In this document: positions 26,464 to 35,546 of the stretch, in pieces
Position numbering within the stretch: position 1 is the stretch's first letter
Layout of the letters: each line of letters opens with the position of its first letter
Assembly: GCF_007097205.2 (NCBI RefSeq)
Contig: NZ_VJYK02000007.1
Span: 1 to 44,271, forward strand
Source: Streptomyces alkaliterrae
GTDB taxonomy: Bacteria > Actinomycetota > Actinomycetes > Streptomycetales > Streptomycetaceae
Direction of reading: 5' to 3'
Length of the DNA: 44,271 bases
The notes under the pieces: generated by a model
Databases searched by the model: none
Seen by the model: the letters and a program-made list of their open reading frames with translations, nothing else
What the model was told of the DNA's origin: nothing
Made by a program: the position numbers and the translations under genes

Positions 26464-27108
26464 ATGGCCCAGCAGCAGGAGACCCGCTCCCAGGACGCGG
26501 CGGACGGCCCGGACGAGTTCATCGTCGACACCGAGGACTGCGCGGCGCGTGAGGAGGCGCACCGGCTGCGCGGCACCGCCCGGCCGATCACGGTCGTCGG
26601 CAACCCGGTGCTGCACCGGGAGTGCCGGGACGTCACCGACTTCGGTCCGGAGCTCGCCGCGCTCGTGGACGACATGTTCGCCTCGCAGCGGGCGGCCGAG
26701 GGCGTGGGCCTGGCGGCGAACCAGATCGGTGTGGACCTGAAGGTCTTCGTCTACGACTGCCCCGACGACGAGGGCGCCCGCCACGTGGGCGTCGTCTGCA
26801 ACCCGGTGCTCGAGGAACTGCCCGCCGAGCGGCGGCGGTTGGACGACAGCAACGAGGGCTGCCTGTCCGTTCCCGGCGCCTACGCCGAGCTGGCCCGGCC
26901 CGACTACGCCGTGGTGCGCGGCCAGGACCTCGAGGGCAAGCCGATCGCCGTGCGCGGCACGGGCTACTTCGCGCGCTGCCTGCAGCACGAGACGGACCAC
27001 CTCTACGGCCGGCTGTACATCGACCGGCTCTCCAAGCGGGACCGCAAGGACGCGCTGCGGCAGATGGCCGAGGGCACCCCGCGCTACGAGACCGTCCCCA
27101 ACGACTGA
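26464..27108 (+). CDS. def: Peptide deformylase
   Basis: A 214-residue peptide deformylase, which removes the N-formyl group from new proteins. All three active-site motifs are present: [10 protein letters not shown] (80-89), EGCLSVP (131-137, metal ligand Cys133) and QHETDHL (174-180, two His ligands and the catalytic Glu). The N-terminal ~35 residues are a hydrophilic extension ([17 protein letters not shown]) not found in the minimal E. coli enzyme. ATG 26464 follows GAGGAAGG at a long distance. It shares the translation-initiation theme with the fMet tRNA genes in this window, though they are not linked in one operon. Confidence 0.95.
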   Translation: MAQQQETRSQDAADGPDEFIVDTEDCAAREEAHRLRGTARPITVVGNPVLHRECRDVTDFGPELAALVDDMFASQRAAEGVGLAANQIGVDLKVFVYDCPDDEGARHVGVVCNPVLEELPAERRRLDDSNEGCLSVPGAYAELARPDYAVVRGQDLEGKPIAVRGTGYFARCLQHETDHLYGRLYIDRLSKRDRKDALRQMAEGTPRYETVPND

Positions 27109-27308
27109 CCGCCCCGGGGACGGGGGCCCTTTCACAGGTCGGCCCACTGGCGTTTCCGCTGGAAACCCGGTGAGTTGTTGACGTGTTCCGGCGGTTGGGC
27201 GACGCTCTGTTGTCATGCCCGGACGCGGTGCGCACACCGTCGTCCGGGCACCGCTCACGCGACCTGACCAGCACCGTGATCGACCGTCACCGTGAAGGGG
27301 AACACTCC

Positions 27309-27821
27309 TTGAAGACCACCCTGCGCCGCCTCGCCGCCGTCGGCACGGCCCTGGCGCTGCCGCTGCTCGCCGTGCCCGCCACCGCCCAGGCCGCCGCGCC
27401 CCCGGCCGCCGGCGAGGTGAGCGCCGCCGCCAAGCTCACCCACTCCCAGGCGACGACGATGTTCCGCAACGCCGGCATCACCTGGTCCTCCAGCGGCAAC
27501 TGCTCGGACCGCAACAGGCCCACCTGCACGTCCTTCGAGCAGATCCGCGAGGACACGGTGAAGGGCGCGATCACCCTGAAGCGGGCCAGTGGCTGCGCGC
27601 TCAACGTCACCGGCGGCACGGAGACCGGTCACGCCAGCGGCACCTACAGCCACTGGAACGGCTACAAGCTCGACTACTCGCTCTCCACCTGCGTCCAGAA
27701 CTACGTGAACGCCAACTTCAGCTACATCGGCGGCAACAAGTGGCGTTCCGGTTCCGGGAACGTCTACTACCGCGAGAGCAACCACTGGGACGTGACGTAC
27801 TACAACTGCGGCGGCTGCTGA
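27309..27821 (+). CDS. Small secreted M15-like (D-Ala-D-Ala carboxypeptidase-like) protein
   Basis: A 170-residue exported protein. The TTG at 27309 follows a good AAGGGGAA ribosome-binding site. A signal peptide (MKTTLRRLAAVGTALALPLLAVPATAQA) ends near residue 28. The mature part carries SHWNGYKLD (S114, H115, D122) and E156..H159-W160-D161, which resemble the SxHxxGxAxD and ExxH zinc motifs of M15 peptidases that cut peptidoglycan cross-links. Six Cys (65, 73, 96, 128, 167, 170) suggest disulphides. The remaining fold is not recognisable by eye, so the enzymatic role is inference. Confidence 0.7.
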   Translation: MKTTLRRLAAVGTALALPLLAVPATAQAAAPPAAGEVSAAAKLTHSQATTMFRNAGITWSSSGNCSDRNRPTCTSFEQIREDTVKGAITLKRASGCALNVTGGTETGHASGTYSHWNGYKLDYSLSTCVQNYVNANFSYIGGNKWRSGSGNVYYRESNHWDVTYYNCGGC

Positions 27822-27839
27822 GCCCCGCGACCGACACGG

Positions 27840-27875
27840 CCGGCCCGGGCGCTCCCTTCGGGGCGCCCGGGCCGG
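27840..27875. terminator. Bidirectional terminator, M15-like gene / nrdB
   Basis: CCGGCCCGGGCGC (27840-27852) pairs with GCGCCCGGGCCGG (27863-27875), a 13-bp perfect stem between two convergent genes. Confidence 0.8.
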
Positions 27876-27882
27876 ACGGGCT

Positions 27883-28941
27883 CTAGAAGTCGTCGTCGAA
27901 GGAGACCGAGCCCTCGACCGCGACCTGGTAGGCGGAGGCGCGACGCTCGAAGAAGTTCGTCAGCTCCTGCACGTTCTGCAACTCCATGAAGGAGAAGGGG
28001 TTCTCCGAGCCGAACACCGGCTCAAGGCCCAGCCGCACCAGCCGCTGGTCGGCCACACAGCGCAGGTACTCGCGCATCGACTCGGTGTTCATGCCGGGCA
28101 GCCCCTCCCCGCACAGGTCGCGGCCGAACTGCAGCTCGGCCTCCACCGCCTCCTCCAGCATGGCGGTCACCTGCTTGCCCAACTCCTCGTCGAACAGCTC
28201 GGGTTCCTCCTGGCGCACGGTGTCCACCACGTGGAAGGCGAAGTCCATGTGGCAGCTCTCGTCGCGGAACACCCAGTTGGTGCCGGTGGCCAGACCGTGC
28301 AGCAGGCCGCGCGAGCGGAACCAGTACACGTAGGCGAAGGCGCCGTAGAAGAACAGCCCCTCGATGCAGGCGGCGAAGCAGATCAGGTTGAGCAGGAAGC
28401 GGCGGCGGTCCTCCTTCGTCTCCAGCCGGTCGATGTTCTCCACCGAGTCCATCCAGCGGAAGCAGAACTGCGCCTTCTCCCGGATGGAGGGGATGTTCTC
28501 CACGGCGGCGAACGCCTCGGCGCGCTCGTCCGGATCGGGCAGGTAGGTGTCGAGCAGCGTCAGGTAGAACTGGACGTGCACGGCCTCCTCGAAGAGCTGT
28601 CGCGACAGGTACAGCCGCGCCTCGGGGGAGTTGATGTGCTTGTAGAGAGTCAGCACCAGGTTGTTGGCGACGATCGAGTCTCCGGTGGCGAAGAACGCCA
28701 CCAGCCGCCCGATGAGGTGCTGTTCGCCGGGGGAGAGCTTGGCCAGGTCGGCCACGTCGGAGTGGAGGTCGACCTCCTCGACGGTCCAGGTGTTCTTGAT
28801 GGCGTCCCGGTAGCGGTCGTAGAAGTCCGGGTAGCGCATCGGGCGCAGGGTCAGCTCGAAGCCCGGGTCGAGCAGGTTCCTGACCCGCTCGGCGGCGTTC
28901 TCACCGGCGGTCGGGGCGTCGGTCTCGACGGGGGTGTTCAC
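27883..28941 (-). CDS. nrdB: Class Ia ribonucleotide reductase, small subunit
   Basis: A 352-residue NrdB, the diiron-tyrosyl radical subunit. Metal ligands are visible: Asp88 (FATGDSIV), Glu119 and His122 (FEEAVHVQFY), the Glu in FAACIEGLFF, and Glu/His in RDESCHMDFAFH. Tyr126 lies four residues after His122 as in E. coli Tyr122, so a stable tyrosyl radical is expected. The C-terminal acidic tail (SFDDDF) would dock on NrdA. The GTG start at 28941 shares GTGA with the nrdA stop, so the subunits are translationally coupled. Confidence 0.95.
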   Translation of the reverse strand: MNTPVETDAPTAGENAAERVRNLLDPGFELTLRPMRYPDFYDRYRDAIKNTWTVEEVDLHSDVADLAKLSPGEQHLIGRLVAFFATGDSIVANNLVLTLYKHINSPEARLYLSRQLFEEAVHVQFYLTLLDTYLPDPDERAEAFAAVENIPSIREKAQFCFRWMDSVENIDRLETKEDRRRFLLNLICFAACIEGLFFYGAFAYVYWFRSRGLLHGLATGTNWVFRDESCHMDFAFHVVDTVRQEEPELFDEELGKQVTAMLEEAVEAELQFGRDLCGEGLPGMNTESMREYLRCVADQRLVRLGLEPVFGSENPFSFMELQNVQELTNFFERRASAYQVAVEGSVSFDDDF

Positions 28942-31301
28942 TGGCAGGCCTCGCAGGACTCGGGGTTCTCAAGGGAGCAGGCGACGGCGTCCTCGGCGGG
29001 CGCCGTCTGCTGGGTCGGCAGTTGGGCGGCGGCGGAGGAGCGGGCCGACTGGGCGATCCGGGTCGCCGGTCGCGACCGCAGGTAGTACGTGGTCTTGATG
29101 CCGCGCTTCCAGGCGTAGGCGTACATCGAGCTGAGCTTGCCGATGGTCGGCGCGGCCATGAAGAGGTTGAGCGACTGGCTCTGGTCCAGGTACGGGGTGC
29201 GGGCCGCGGCCAGGTCGATCAGCGCCCGCTGCGGGACCTCCCACGCCGTGCGGTACAGCGCCCGCACGTCCTCGGGCAGTCCGGGCAGCTCCTGCACCGA
29301 GCCGCCTGCCTCCCGCAGCGCCTGCCTGGTCGCCTCGTCCCAGCGGCCCAGCCGCTTCAACTCCTCCACCAGGTAGGTGTTGACCTGAAGGAACTCACCG
29401 CTGAGCGTTTCGCGTTTGAAGAGGTTGGACACCTGAGGCTCGATGCACTCGTAGACGCCGGCGATGGAGGCGATCGTCGCGGTGGGCGCGATGGCCAGCA
29501 GCAGCGAGTTGCGCATCCCGGTGCGGGCGATCCGCGTCCGCAGCGCCTCCCAGCGGTCCGGCCAGGTGGGCTCGGCGTCCGGGTAGTGGTCCGGGTGCAG
29601 CACGCCGCGCGCTGTGCGGGTGGCGGACCACGCCTCGTGCGGGCCGTGCCGCTCGGCGAGGTCGGCGGAGGCCTCGTAGGCGGCGAGCATGATCCGCTCG
29701 GAGATCCGGGTGGAGAGCGCCTTCGCCTCGGGGGAGTCGAACGGCAGGCGGAGGCGGAAGAAGACGTCCTGGAGTCCCATCAGGCCCAGGCCCACCGGGC
29801 GCCAGCGGGCGTTGGAGTTCCGGGCCTGCTCGGTGGGGTAGAAGTTGATGTCCACCACCCGGTCGAGGAAGGTGACGGCCGTTCGGACGGTGTTGTCCAG
29901 CCGCTCCCAGTCCAGAGTGCCGTCCGCGTCCAGGTGTGCGGCGAGGTTGACCGAGCCGAGGTTGCAGACGGCCGTCTCGCCGTCGTCGGTGACCTCCAGG
30001 ATCTCGGTGCACAGGTTCGAGGAGTGCACGACCCGGCCCGGTTCGGCGGTCTGGTTGGCGGTGCGGTTGGCGGCGTCCTTGAACGTCATCCAGCCGTTGC
30101 CGGTCTGCGCGAGGGTGCGCATCATGCGGGCGTACAACTGCCGGGCCGGCACCGACCGGACGGCCAGACCGGCGTCCTCGGCGGCCCGATAGGCGGCGTC
30201 GAACTCCGCCCCCCACAGGTCGACGAGCTGCGGCACGTCCACGGGGGAGAACAGCGACCACTGCCCGTCCGCCTCCACGCGGCGCATGAACTCGTCCGGG
30301 ATCCAGTGCGCGATGTTCAGGTTGTGGGTGCGCCGCGCCTCCTCGCCGGTGTTGTCGCGCAGCTCCAGGAACTCCTCGATGTCCGCGTGCCAGGTCTCCA
30401 GGTAGACGCAGGCGGCGCCCTTGCGCCGGCCGCCCTGGTTGACGGCGGCGACCGAGGAGTCCAGCGTCCGCAGGAACGGCACGATGCCGTTGGAGTGGCC
30501 GTTGGTGCCCCGGATCAGCGAACCGCGGGCCCGGATGCGGGAGTAGGAGAGCCCGATGCCGCCGGCGTGCTTCGACAGCCGGGCCACCTGGTGGTAGCGG
30601 TCGTAGATGGAGTCCAGCTCGTCCAGCGGCGAGTCCAGCAGGTAGCAGGAGGACATCTGCGGGTGCCGGGTACCGGAGTTGAACAGCGTGGGCGAGGACG
30701 GCAGGTAGGAGAGCGTGCTGGTGAGCCGGTACAGCTCGGCGACCTCGGCGAGCGCGCTGCTCTCGTCGGGGTCGGCGGCGTCCGCCAGGCCGCAGGCCAC
30801 CCGCAGCAGGAAGTGCTGCGGGGTCTCGACGACCTGGCGGGTCATCGGGTGCCGCAGCAGGTAGCGGGAGTGCACGGTCCGCAGGCCGAAGTAGCCGAAG
30901 CGGTCGTCCGCGCCCTCCGCGAGCGCCCGCTCGACGAGTGCGTCGAGCGCGGCCGCGTGCCGCCGGACGAACGCTGCGGTGGAGTCGGCGATCAGCCCCT
31001 CGCGGTGCCCGACGGCCACCGAGGCGGAGAAGGACTCCGCGCCCTGGCCGGCGGCCTCCTCGCGGATGGCGAGTGTCAGCAGGCGCGCGGCGAGCCGGGA
31101 GTACTGCGGCTCGTCACCGATCAGTCCGGCCGCCGCCTCGATGGCCAGCGACCGCAGTTCGGCCTCGTCCGAACCGGGGTGCCGGCCGCGCAGCGCGGCG
31201 GCGGCGACTCTGCCCGGCTCGGTCGCGGTCAGGTCGGCGGTCAGATCGGTCAGTGTGCGCAGCAGTGCCGCTGACACGGGCTCCGTGGGTGCGATGGTCA
31301 C
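28938..31301 (-). CDS. nrdA: Class Ia ribonucleotide reductase, large subunit
   Basis: A 787-residue NrdA that reduces ribonucleoside diphosphates. Active-site residues are present: redox pair Cys219 (MSSCYLL) and Cys446 (AVCNLGSVNL), thiyl Cys431 with Asn/Glu (SSNLCTEI), the Tyr pair in TTYYLRS, and the C-terminal shuttle Cys783 and Cys786 (CEACQ). The first ~65 residues lack a recognisable VxKRDG nucleotide-binding hairpin of the ATP cone; only the last part (AELRSLAIEAAAGLI..EPQYSRLAARL) resembles the cone's C-terminal helices. GTG 31301 was chosen with GAGGGAG upstream. The leader contains a cobalamin riboswitch and NrdR boxes. Confidence 0.95.
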   Translation of the reverse strand: MTIAPTEPVSAALLRTLTDLTADLTATEPGRVAAAALRGRHPGSDEAELRSLAIEAAAGLIGDEPQYSRLAARLLTLAIREEAAGQGAESFSASVAVGHREGLIADSTAAFVRRHAAALDALVERALAEGADDRFGYFGLRTVHSRYLLRHPMTRQVVETPQHFLLRVACGLADAADPDESSALAEVAELYRLTSTLSYLPSSPTLFNSGTRHPQMSSCYLLDSPLDELDSIYDRYHQVARLSKHAGGIGLSYSRIRARGSLIRGTNGHSNGIVPFLRTLDSSVAAVNQGGRRKGAACVYLETWHADIEEFLELRDNTGEEARRTHNLNIAHWIPDEFMRRVEADGQWSLFSPVDVPQLVDLWGAEFDAAYRAAEDAGLAVRSVPARQLYARMMRTLAQTGNGWMTFKDAANRTANQTAEPGRVVHSSNLCTEILEVTDDGETAVCNLGSVNLAAHLDADGTLDWERLDNTVRTAVTFLDRVVDINFYPTEQARNSNARWRPVGLGLMGLQDVFFRLRLPFDSPEAKALSTRISERIMLAAYEASADLAERHGPHEAWSATRTARGVLHPDHYPDAEPTWPDRWEALRTRIARTGMRNSLLLAIAPTATIASIAGVYECIEPQVSNLFKRETLSGEFLQVNTYLVEELKRLGRWDEATRQALREAGGSVQELPGLPEDVRALYRTAWEVPQRALIDLAAARTPYLDQSQSLNLFMAAPTIGKLSSMYAYAWKRGIKTTYYLRSRPATRIAQSARSSAAAQLPTQQTAPAEDAVACSLENPESCEACQ

Positions 31302-31446
31302 GGGGCGTGCTCTCCCTCGCTCGGCGTGGCCTGCGCGGGCGGGCGGGGGAGCGCGCACGTGACGGTCCGCACGGCCCGATGGCCGTACGGCGTGTCAAAT
31401 GGCGTCCCTCAGCCCATCCCACGAGACCCGGACGTCTTCGAAGGCC

Positions 31447-31545
31447 GCCGGCAGGTCTTCGGACTCGCGCCGGAGCCGTGTTCCGGCTCGGCGCACACCG
31501 TTGCGGGACAGTCCCGGACTCGCACCGGGTTCCCCTGCGTCAGCG
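31447..31545 (-). promoter_or_regulatory. Cobalamin (AdoCbl) riboswitch in the nrdAB leader
   Basis: On the minus strand the leader shows the conserved core of the B12 riboswitch: GGGAACCCGGTGCGAGTCCG, then GTCCCGCAACGGTG, a variable stem (GAGCCGGAACACGGCTC) and a near-perfect B12 box, AGTCCGAAGACCTGCC (31450-31465). It ends ~145 bases before the GTG of nrdA. Coenzyme B12 should lower expression, so that the B12-dependent class II enzyme (expected elsewhere) takes over when B12 is available. A stem with no U-tract downstream leaves open whether control is by termination or translation. Confidence 0.93.
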
Positions 31546-31554
31546 GCGAGGATG

Positions 31555-31601
31555 AGCATACATCTAGTGGCGCGGTGTTGACGCGCCCCCATATGTTGTG
31601 T
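31555..31601 (-). promoter_or_regulatory. Paired NrdR boxes upstream of the nrdAB leader
   Basis: On the minus strand ACACAACATATGGGGG (31586-31601) and CCACTAGATGTATGCT (31555-31570) resemble the 16-bp NrdR box and are separated by 15 bases, so their starts are 31 bp apart. This is the classic tandem spacing of NrdR sites. They lie just upstream of the riboswitch, over the likely promoter. NrdR represses nrd genes when dATP/ATP levels are high. Confidence 0.8.
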
Positions 31602-31623
31602 CGCCCACGGTGGCGTCCCGCGC

Positions 31624-31830
31624 TCAGCAGCAGCGGAAGCCCTCGCGCGGATCGGCCTCCCTGGCGTCCGTCCGGCGCCGCTCGAACTCGCGTCGGCTGA
31701 GCACCGCCGCGCCTGGCTCGTTTCGGCGGGCGTGCGCCACGTAGCGGTCGTAGGCGGCCTCGCCGGTGGCCTCCCGCCAGAACCACCGGACGCGGGCGGC
31801 CAGCGCCCGCAGCCGCGCGGCGTGCCTCAC
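31624..31830 (-). CDS. YbdD/YjiX-type small protein (DUF466)
   Basis: A 68-residue protein, basic and Arg-rich, with the family core ARVRWFWREATGEAAYDRYVAHARR. Such small proteins sit next to CstA/BtsT transporters and are thought to assist them. The GTG at 31830 shares GTGA with the cstA stop, so it is translationally coupled to that gene. The last residues are FRCC. It is too short to support any further inference. Confidence 0.85.
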   Translation of the reverse strand: MRHAARLRALAARVRWFWREATGEAAYDRYVAHARRNEPGAAVLSRREFERRRTDAREADPREGFRCC

Positions 31831-34058
31831 GCCCGCCTCCCGACGGGCTCGGGGCGCTCGTCCCCGGACCCGCTGTCGCGCGCGGCCGCCTCCGCGGCGG
31901 CGAGCTCGGCCTTCTCCTCGGCGGTCGCGAGGAGTCCGGCCGGCGCGATGATCCTCGACTGCTCGAACGGCGCCTCGTGCAGCCGGATCTGCTCCGGGTG
32001 GCGGATGGCGCGGTAGCAGACCCGTCCGGCGTCCAGGATCACCACGATGATCAGTACCGCGAACAGGGCGGCCAGCACTCCGTCGACCGTCGAGTTGGTG
32101 ACGATGGTCCGCATCTCGCCCATGTCCTTGGCGGGCGCGATGAGTTCGCCGGCGTTGATGCCGTCCTGGTAGACCTGCCGCTGGGTGAAGAAGCCGACGC
32201 GCGGGTCCCCGGAGAAGACCTTCTGCCAGGTCGCGGTGAGCGTGACGGCGACGTCCCAGGCGAGCGGGACGCCGGTGACCCACGCCCATCTCAGCCGTCC
32301 GGACTTCACCAGCAGTGTGGTGCAGACGGCCAGTGCGACGGCGGCGAGCAGTTGGTTGGCGATGCCGAAGAGGGGGAAGAGCTGGTTGATGCCGCCGAGC
32401 GGGTCGTGCACGCCGACCCACAGGAAGTAGCCCCAGGCGCCGACGACGACCGCGCTGGTGAACCACACGCCCGGTGTCCAGCTGACTTGCCGGAACGGCT
32501 TGTAGAGGTTGCCGAGGGTGTCCTGGAGCATGAAGCGGCCGACGCGGGTGCCGGCGTCGAGGGTGGTCAGGATGAACAGCGCCTCGAACATGATCGCGAA
32601 GTGGTACCAGAACGCCTTCATCGCGCTGCCGCCGACAACCGCCGAGAAGATCTCCGACATGCCGAGCGCGAACGTCGGGGCGCCTCCGGTGCGGGAGAGC
32701 AGGCTGTCCTCCTCGACCGCCTCGGCCGCCGCCGCCAACTCCTGCGGCGAGATGGTGAACCCGAAGTTCGCCACCGCAGCCGAGGCCGACTCCACGGTCG
32801 AACCGATCATCCCCGAGGGCGAGTTGACGGCGAAGAACAGCCCGGGGTCGATGATGCAGGCGGCGATCATCGCCATCACGGCCACAAACGACTCGGTGAG
32901 CATGGCGCCGTAGCCGACCATGCGGACCTGCGTCTCCTTCTGGATCATCTTCGGCGTGGTGCCGGAGGCGACCAGCGAGTGGAAGCCGGAGAGCGCGCCG
33001 CAGGCGATCGTGACGAAGACGAACGGGAAGAGCGAGCCGGCGAAGACCGGCCCGTCGCCCCGGGCGGCGAAGTCGGTGACCGCGGGCATCTTCAGCGTCG
33101 GCGTCGCGACCAGCACGCCGATGGCCAGCAGGACGATCGTGCCGATCTTCATGAACGTCGACAGGTAGTCGCGGGGCGCCAGCAGCATCCACACCGGAAG
33201 CACGGAGGCGACGAAGCCGTAGACGACCATCCAGATGACCAGCGCGCCCGGCGAGAGCGTGAAGGTGTCGGCCCAGGAGGACTCGGCCACCCAGCCGCCC
33301 GCGACGATCGCCAGCAGGAGCAGCAGCACTCCGATGACCGAGACCTCGGTGACCCGGCCCGGGCGGAGGATTCGCAGGTAGAAGCCCATGAAGAAGGCGA
33401 TCGGGATGGTCATGCCGATCGAGAAGACGCCCCAGGGGGAGTGGGCGAGCGCGTTCACGATGACCAGGGCGAGCACCGCGAGCAGGATGATCATGATGGC
33501 GAACACCGCGATCAGGGCCGCCGCACCGCCGAACGGGCCGATCTCGTCGCGGGCCATCTGGCCGAGCGAGCGGCCGTTGCGCCGGGTGGAGAAGAACAGC
33601 GTGACCATGTCCTGAACCGCGCCGGCGAAGATCACGCCGACGATGATCCAGATGGTGCCGGGCAGATAGCCCATCTGCGCGGCGAGCACCGGTCCGACCA
33701 GCGGTCCCGCGCCGGCGACCGCGGCGAAGTGGTGGCCGAAGAGCACCCGGCGGTCGGTGGGGTGGAAGTCCACGCCGTTGTCGAGCCGTTCGGCCGGGGT
33801 GGCCCGGTTCTTGTCGACGCGCAGCACCCGGGTGGCGATGAAGCGGGAGTAGAAGCGGTACGCGATGGCGTACGTGCCGAGGGCGGCGGCGACCATCCAG
33901 GCCGCCGAGATCTCCTCGCCGCGGGCCAGTGCCAGCATGCTCCAGCCGAGGCCGCCGGCCACCGCGACGGCGGCCCAGCCCGCCATCGCGGCCGGGGACA
34001 TCCGGCTTCGGGCCGGTCGCCCGGCCTCGTCGGGTGGCGCTGCGGCGCGCTTGGTCAT
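31827..34058 (-). CDS. cstA: CstA-family pyruvate/peptide transporter
   Basis: A 743-residue CstA-family carbon-starvation protein with about 15-18 membrane helices spread over residues 25-680. Family signatures include the N-terminal RVLFGHHFAAVAGAGPLVGPVLAAQMGYLPG (~105-135), FFSTRRNGRSLGQ and SLVASGTTPKMI. The E. coli members CstA and BtsT (YjiY) are linked to peptide use and pyruvate import during carbon starvation. The ATG at 34058 follows GGAACGGAG. The C-terminal ~60 residues are a hydrophilic tail. It overlaps the downstream YbdD-type gene by four bases. It is separated from nrd by the NrdR/riboswitch region. Confidence 0.92.
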   Translation of the reverse strand: MTKRAAAPPDEAGRPARSRMSPAAMAGWAAVAVAGGLGWSMLALARGEEISAAWMVAAALGTYAIAYRFYSRFIATRVLRVDKNRATPAERLDNGVDFHPTDRRVLFGHHFAAVAGAGPLVGPVLAAQMGYLPGTIWIIVGVIFAGAVQDMVTLFFSTRRNGRSLGQMARDEIGPFGGAAALIAVFAIMIILLAVLALVIVNALAHSPWGVFSIGMTIPIAFFMGFYLRILRPGRVTEVSVIGVLLLLLAIVAGGWVAESSWADTFTLSPGALVIWMVVYGFVASVLPVWMLLAPRDYLSTFMKIGTIVLLAIGVLVATPTLKMPAVTDFAARGDGPVFAGSLFPFVFVTIACGALSGFHSLVASGTTPKMIQKETQVRMVGYGAMLTESFVAVMAMIAACIIDPGLFFAVNSPSGMIGSTVESASAAVANFGFTISPQELAAAAEAVEEDSLLSRTGGAPTFALGMSEIFSAVVGGSAMKAFWYHFAIMFEALFILTTLDAGTRVGRFMLQDTLGNLYKPFRQVSWTPGVWFTSAVVVGAWGYFLWVGVHDPLGGINQLFPLFGIANQLLAAVALAVCTTLLVKSGRLRWAWVTGVPLAWDVAVTLTATWQKVFSGDPRVGFFTQRQVYQDGINAGELIAPAKDMGEMRTIVTNSTVDGVLAALFAVLIIVVILDAGRVCYRAIRHPEQIRLHEAPFEQSRIIAPAGLLATAEEKAELAAAEAAARDSGSGDERPEPVGRRA

Positions 34059-34222
34059 GGCGCGGCTCCGTTCCTGCGAGGGCCGACCACCCCCGGTGGG
34101 ACGCCGGAGGTGGTCGCGTCCGCTGATCTGTCAGAACGCGCAGGAATCTAGGGCCGGTGGTGGCGGGCCGTCATCAGTGCGACGGCCGACCGGCGGACGA
34201 GCGGTCGTGTTCTGCGCCGAAC

Positions 34223-34257
34223 GGTGCCCGGTGTCCGGGGAGCGGACACCGGGCACC
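34223..34257. terminator. Terminator after dasR
   Basis: GGTGCCCGGTGTCC (34223-34236) pairs perfectly with GGACACCGGGCACC (34244-34257), a 14-bp stem just past the dasR stop on the minus strand. Confidence 0.8.
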
Positions 34258-34263
34258 GGGAGC

Positions 34264-35049
34264 TCAGTCCGTCGGGCGCTGGAGCCTGGCGACGAACTTG
34301 TAGCGATCGCCGCGGTAGACCGAACGCACCCACTCCACGGGTTCGCCGTCCCGGTCGAAGGAGTGCCGGGACAGCATCAGCATCGGCAGGCCCACGTCCG
34401 TGCCGAGCAGTCCGGCCTCCCTCGGGGTGGCCAGCGAGGTCTCGATGGTCTCCTCGGCCTCGGCGAGGTGGACGCCGTAGACCTCGGAGAGCGCGGTGTA
34501 CAGCGAGGCGTACCGCACGAGGCTGCGGCGCAGCGCGGGGAAGCGCTTCTGCGACAGGTGCGTGGTCTCGATGGCCATGGGTTCGCCGCTGGCCAGCCGC
34601 AGCCGTTCGATGCGCAGCACCCGGCCGCCGGCCGGCACGCCGAGCAGGGCGGCGAGCCGGTCGTCGGCCGTCACGTAGCCGATGTCCAGCAGCTGGGACG
34701 TCGGCTCCAGGCCCTGGGCGCGCATGTCCTCGGTGTAGGAGGTCAGCTGCAGGGCCTGGGAGACCTTGGGCTTGGCGACGAACGTGCCCTTGCCCTGGAT
34801 GCGCTCCAGCCGGCCCTCGACGACGAGTTCGCTGAGCGCCTGGCGGACGGTGGTGCGGGAGGTGTCGAACTCCGTCGCCAGGGTCCGCTCCGGCGGGACA
34901 GGGGTGCCGGGCGGCATGGTTTCGGTCATCTCCAGGAGATGACGCTTGAGTCGGTAGTACTTGGGTACACGGGCGGTCCTGGTGGCACCGGCCGGGCCGT
35001 TCTCGGCCGCCGTCCGTCCGTCCGGCCCGTGTTGTGCTGCTGCCGTCAC
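34264..35049 (-). CDS. dasR: GntR/HutC-family regulator DasR
   Basis: A 261-residue GntR-family (HutC subfamily) regulator. The winged helix spans ~28-95 ([63 protein letters not shown]), and the UTRA ligand domain ~105-255. It is close to S. coelicolor DasR over the whole length as I recall it ([57 protein letters not shown]). DasR binds dre operators and is released by glucosamine-6-phosphate or related sugars, linking chitin use to development and antibiotic production. The GTG at 35049 has GGAGGAAGCG upstream. It is divergent from dasA. Confidence 0.95.
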   Translation of the reverse strand: MTAAAQHGPDGRTAAENGPAGATRTARVPKYYRLKRHLLEMTETMPPGTPVPPERTLATEFDTSRTTVRQALSELVVEGRLERIQGKGTFVAKPKVSQALQLTSYTEDMRAQGLEPTSQLLDIGYVTADDRLAALLGVPAGGRVLRIERLRLASGEPMAIETTHLSQKRFPALRRSLVRYASLYTALSEVYGVHLAEAEETIETSLATPREAGLLGTDVGLPMLMLSRHSFDRDGEPVEWVRSVYRGDRYKFVARLQRPTD

Positions 35050-35257
35050 CGCTTCCTCCGACTCCTACGTTGCGACCCGCGTCCGACCGCGCGCGGCGGG
35101 TGGCGGGTCCCGGTTCCAGCCGTCCGCCTGACGGCGGAGTGCCGCCGGGCCCGGGCCGCCCGTGCTGGGCCGTACCGCGCCGCCGGCTTCAGGTGGCTGG
35201 GTTGTCCCTTCTTATACACCGCGAGCGCGGCCCGGGTCCCGTCCCGGTCCGGAGCCG

Positions 35258-35273
35258 TTTGGTCTACACCATT
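35258..35273. promoter_or_regulatory. dre site (DasR operator) near the dasR promoter
   Basis: TTTGGTCTACACCATT matches the dre consensus ACTGGTCTAGACCAGT at 12 of 16 positions, with an intact GGTCTA and ACCA core. It lies in the 497-base dasR-dasA gap, about 210 bases upstream of the dasR start, so it is probably an autoregulatory site. Confidence 0.7.
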
Positions 35274-35416
35274 AAAGGTCGCTTCCGTCGCGCTGACCAG
35301 GGCCGGTGCGCCGGCGTGTCGGTTCTTCCCAACGAGCGGCGGCGGGAGGGCGGCTGGAGTACGTGTCGGTCCGATAACGGACCGGTCCGGGCCTTTCGTA
35401 CTCTCTTGACACCCCT

Positions 35417-35432
35417 AAAGGTCTAGGCCAAG
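35417..35432. promoter_or_regulatory. dre site 1 upstream of dasA
   Basis: AAAGGTCTAGGCCAAG shares the GGTCTAG core of the dre consensus. It starts 6 bases after a TTGACA at 35406-35411, so a bound repressor would overlap the promoter core of dasA. Confidence 0.7.
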
Positions 35433-35441
35433 CTGCGGGGC

Positions 35442-35457
35442 ACTGGTCCAGACCATT
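35442..35457. promoter_or_regulatory. dre site 2 upstream of dasA
   Basis: ACTGGTCCAGACCATT differs from the dre consensus at only three positions. It is 25 bp downstream of dre site 1 (start to start), 90 bases before the dasA start. Confidence 0.85.
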
Positions 35458-35546
35458 TGGGCCGGCGTCCCAGCCCCACGGGCAGTGCTCGTTGTGTGCC
35501 TCCGCGGTGGGCGGGAGATCATTGGCATCCCCGAGGAGGGTGTGAC

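Noticed and set aside
31977-34151. A 724-codon open frame antisense to cstA, rich in Asp, His, Gln and Arg
   Set aside because: It is the reverse complement of hydrophobic membrane helices, which gives such charged false proteins.
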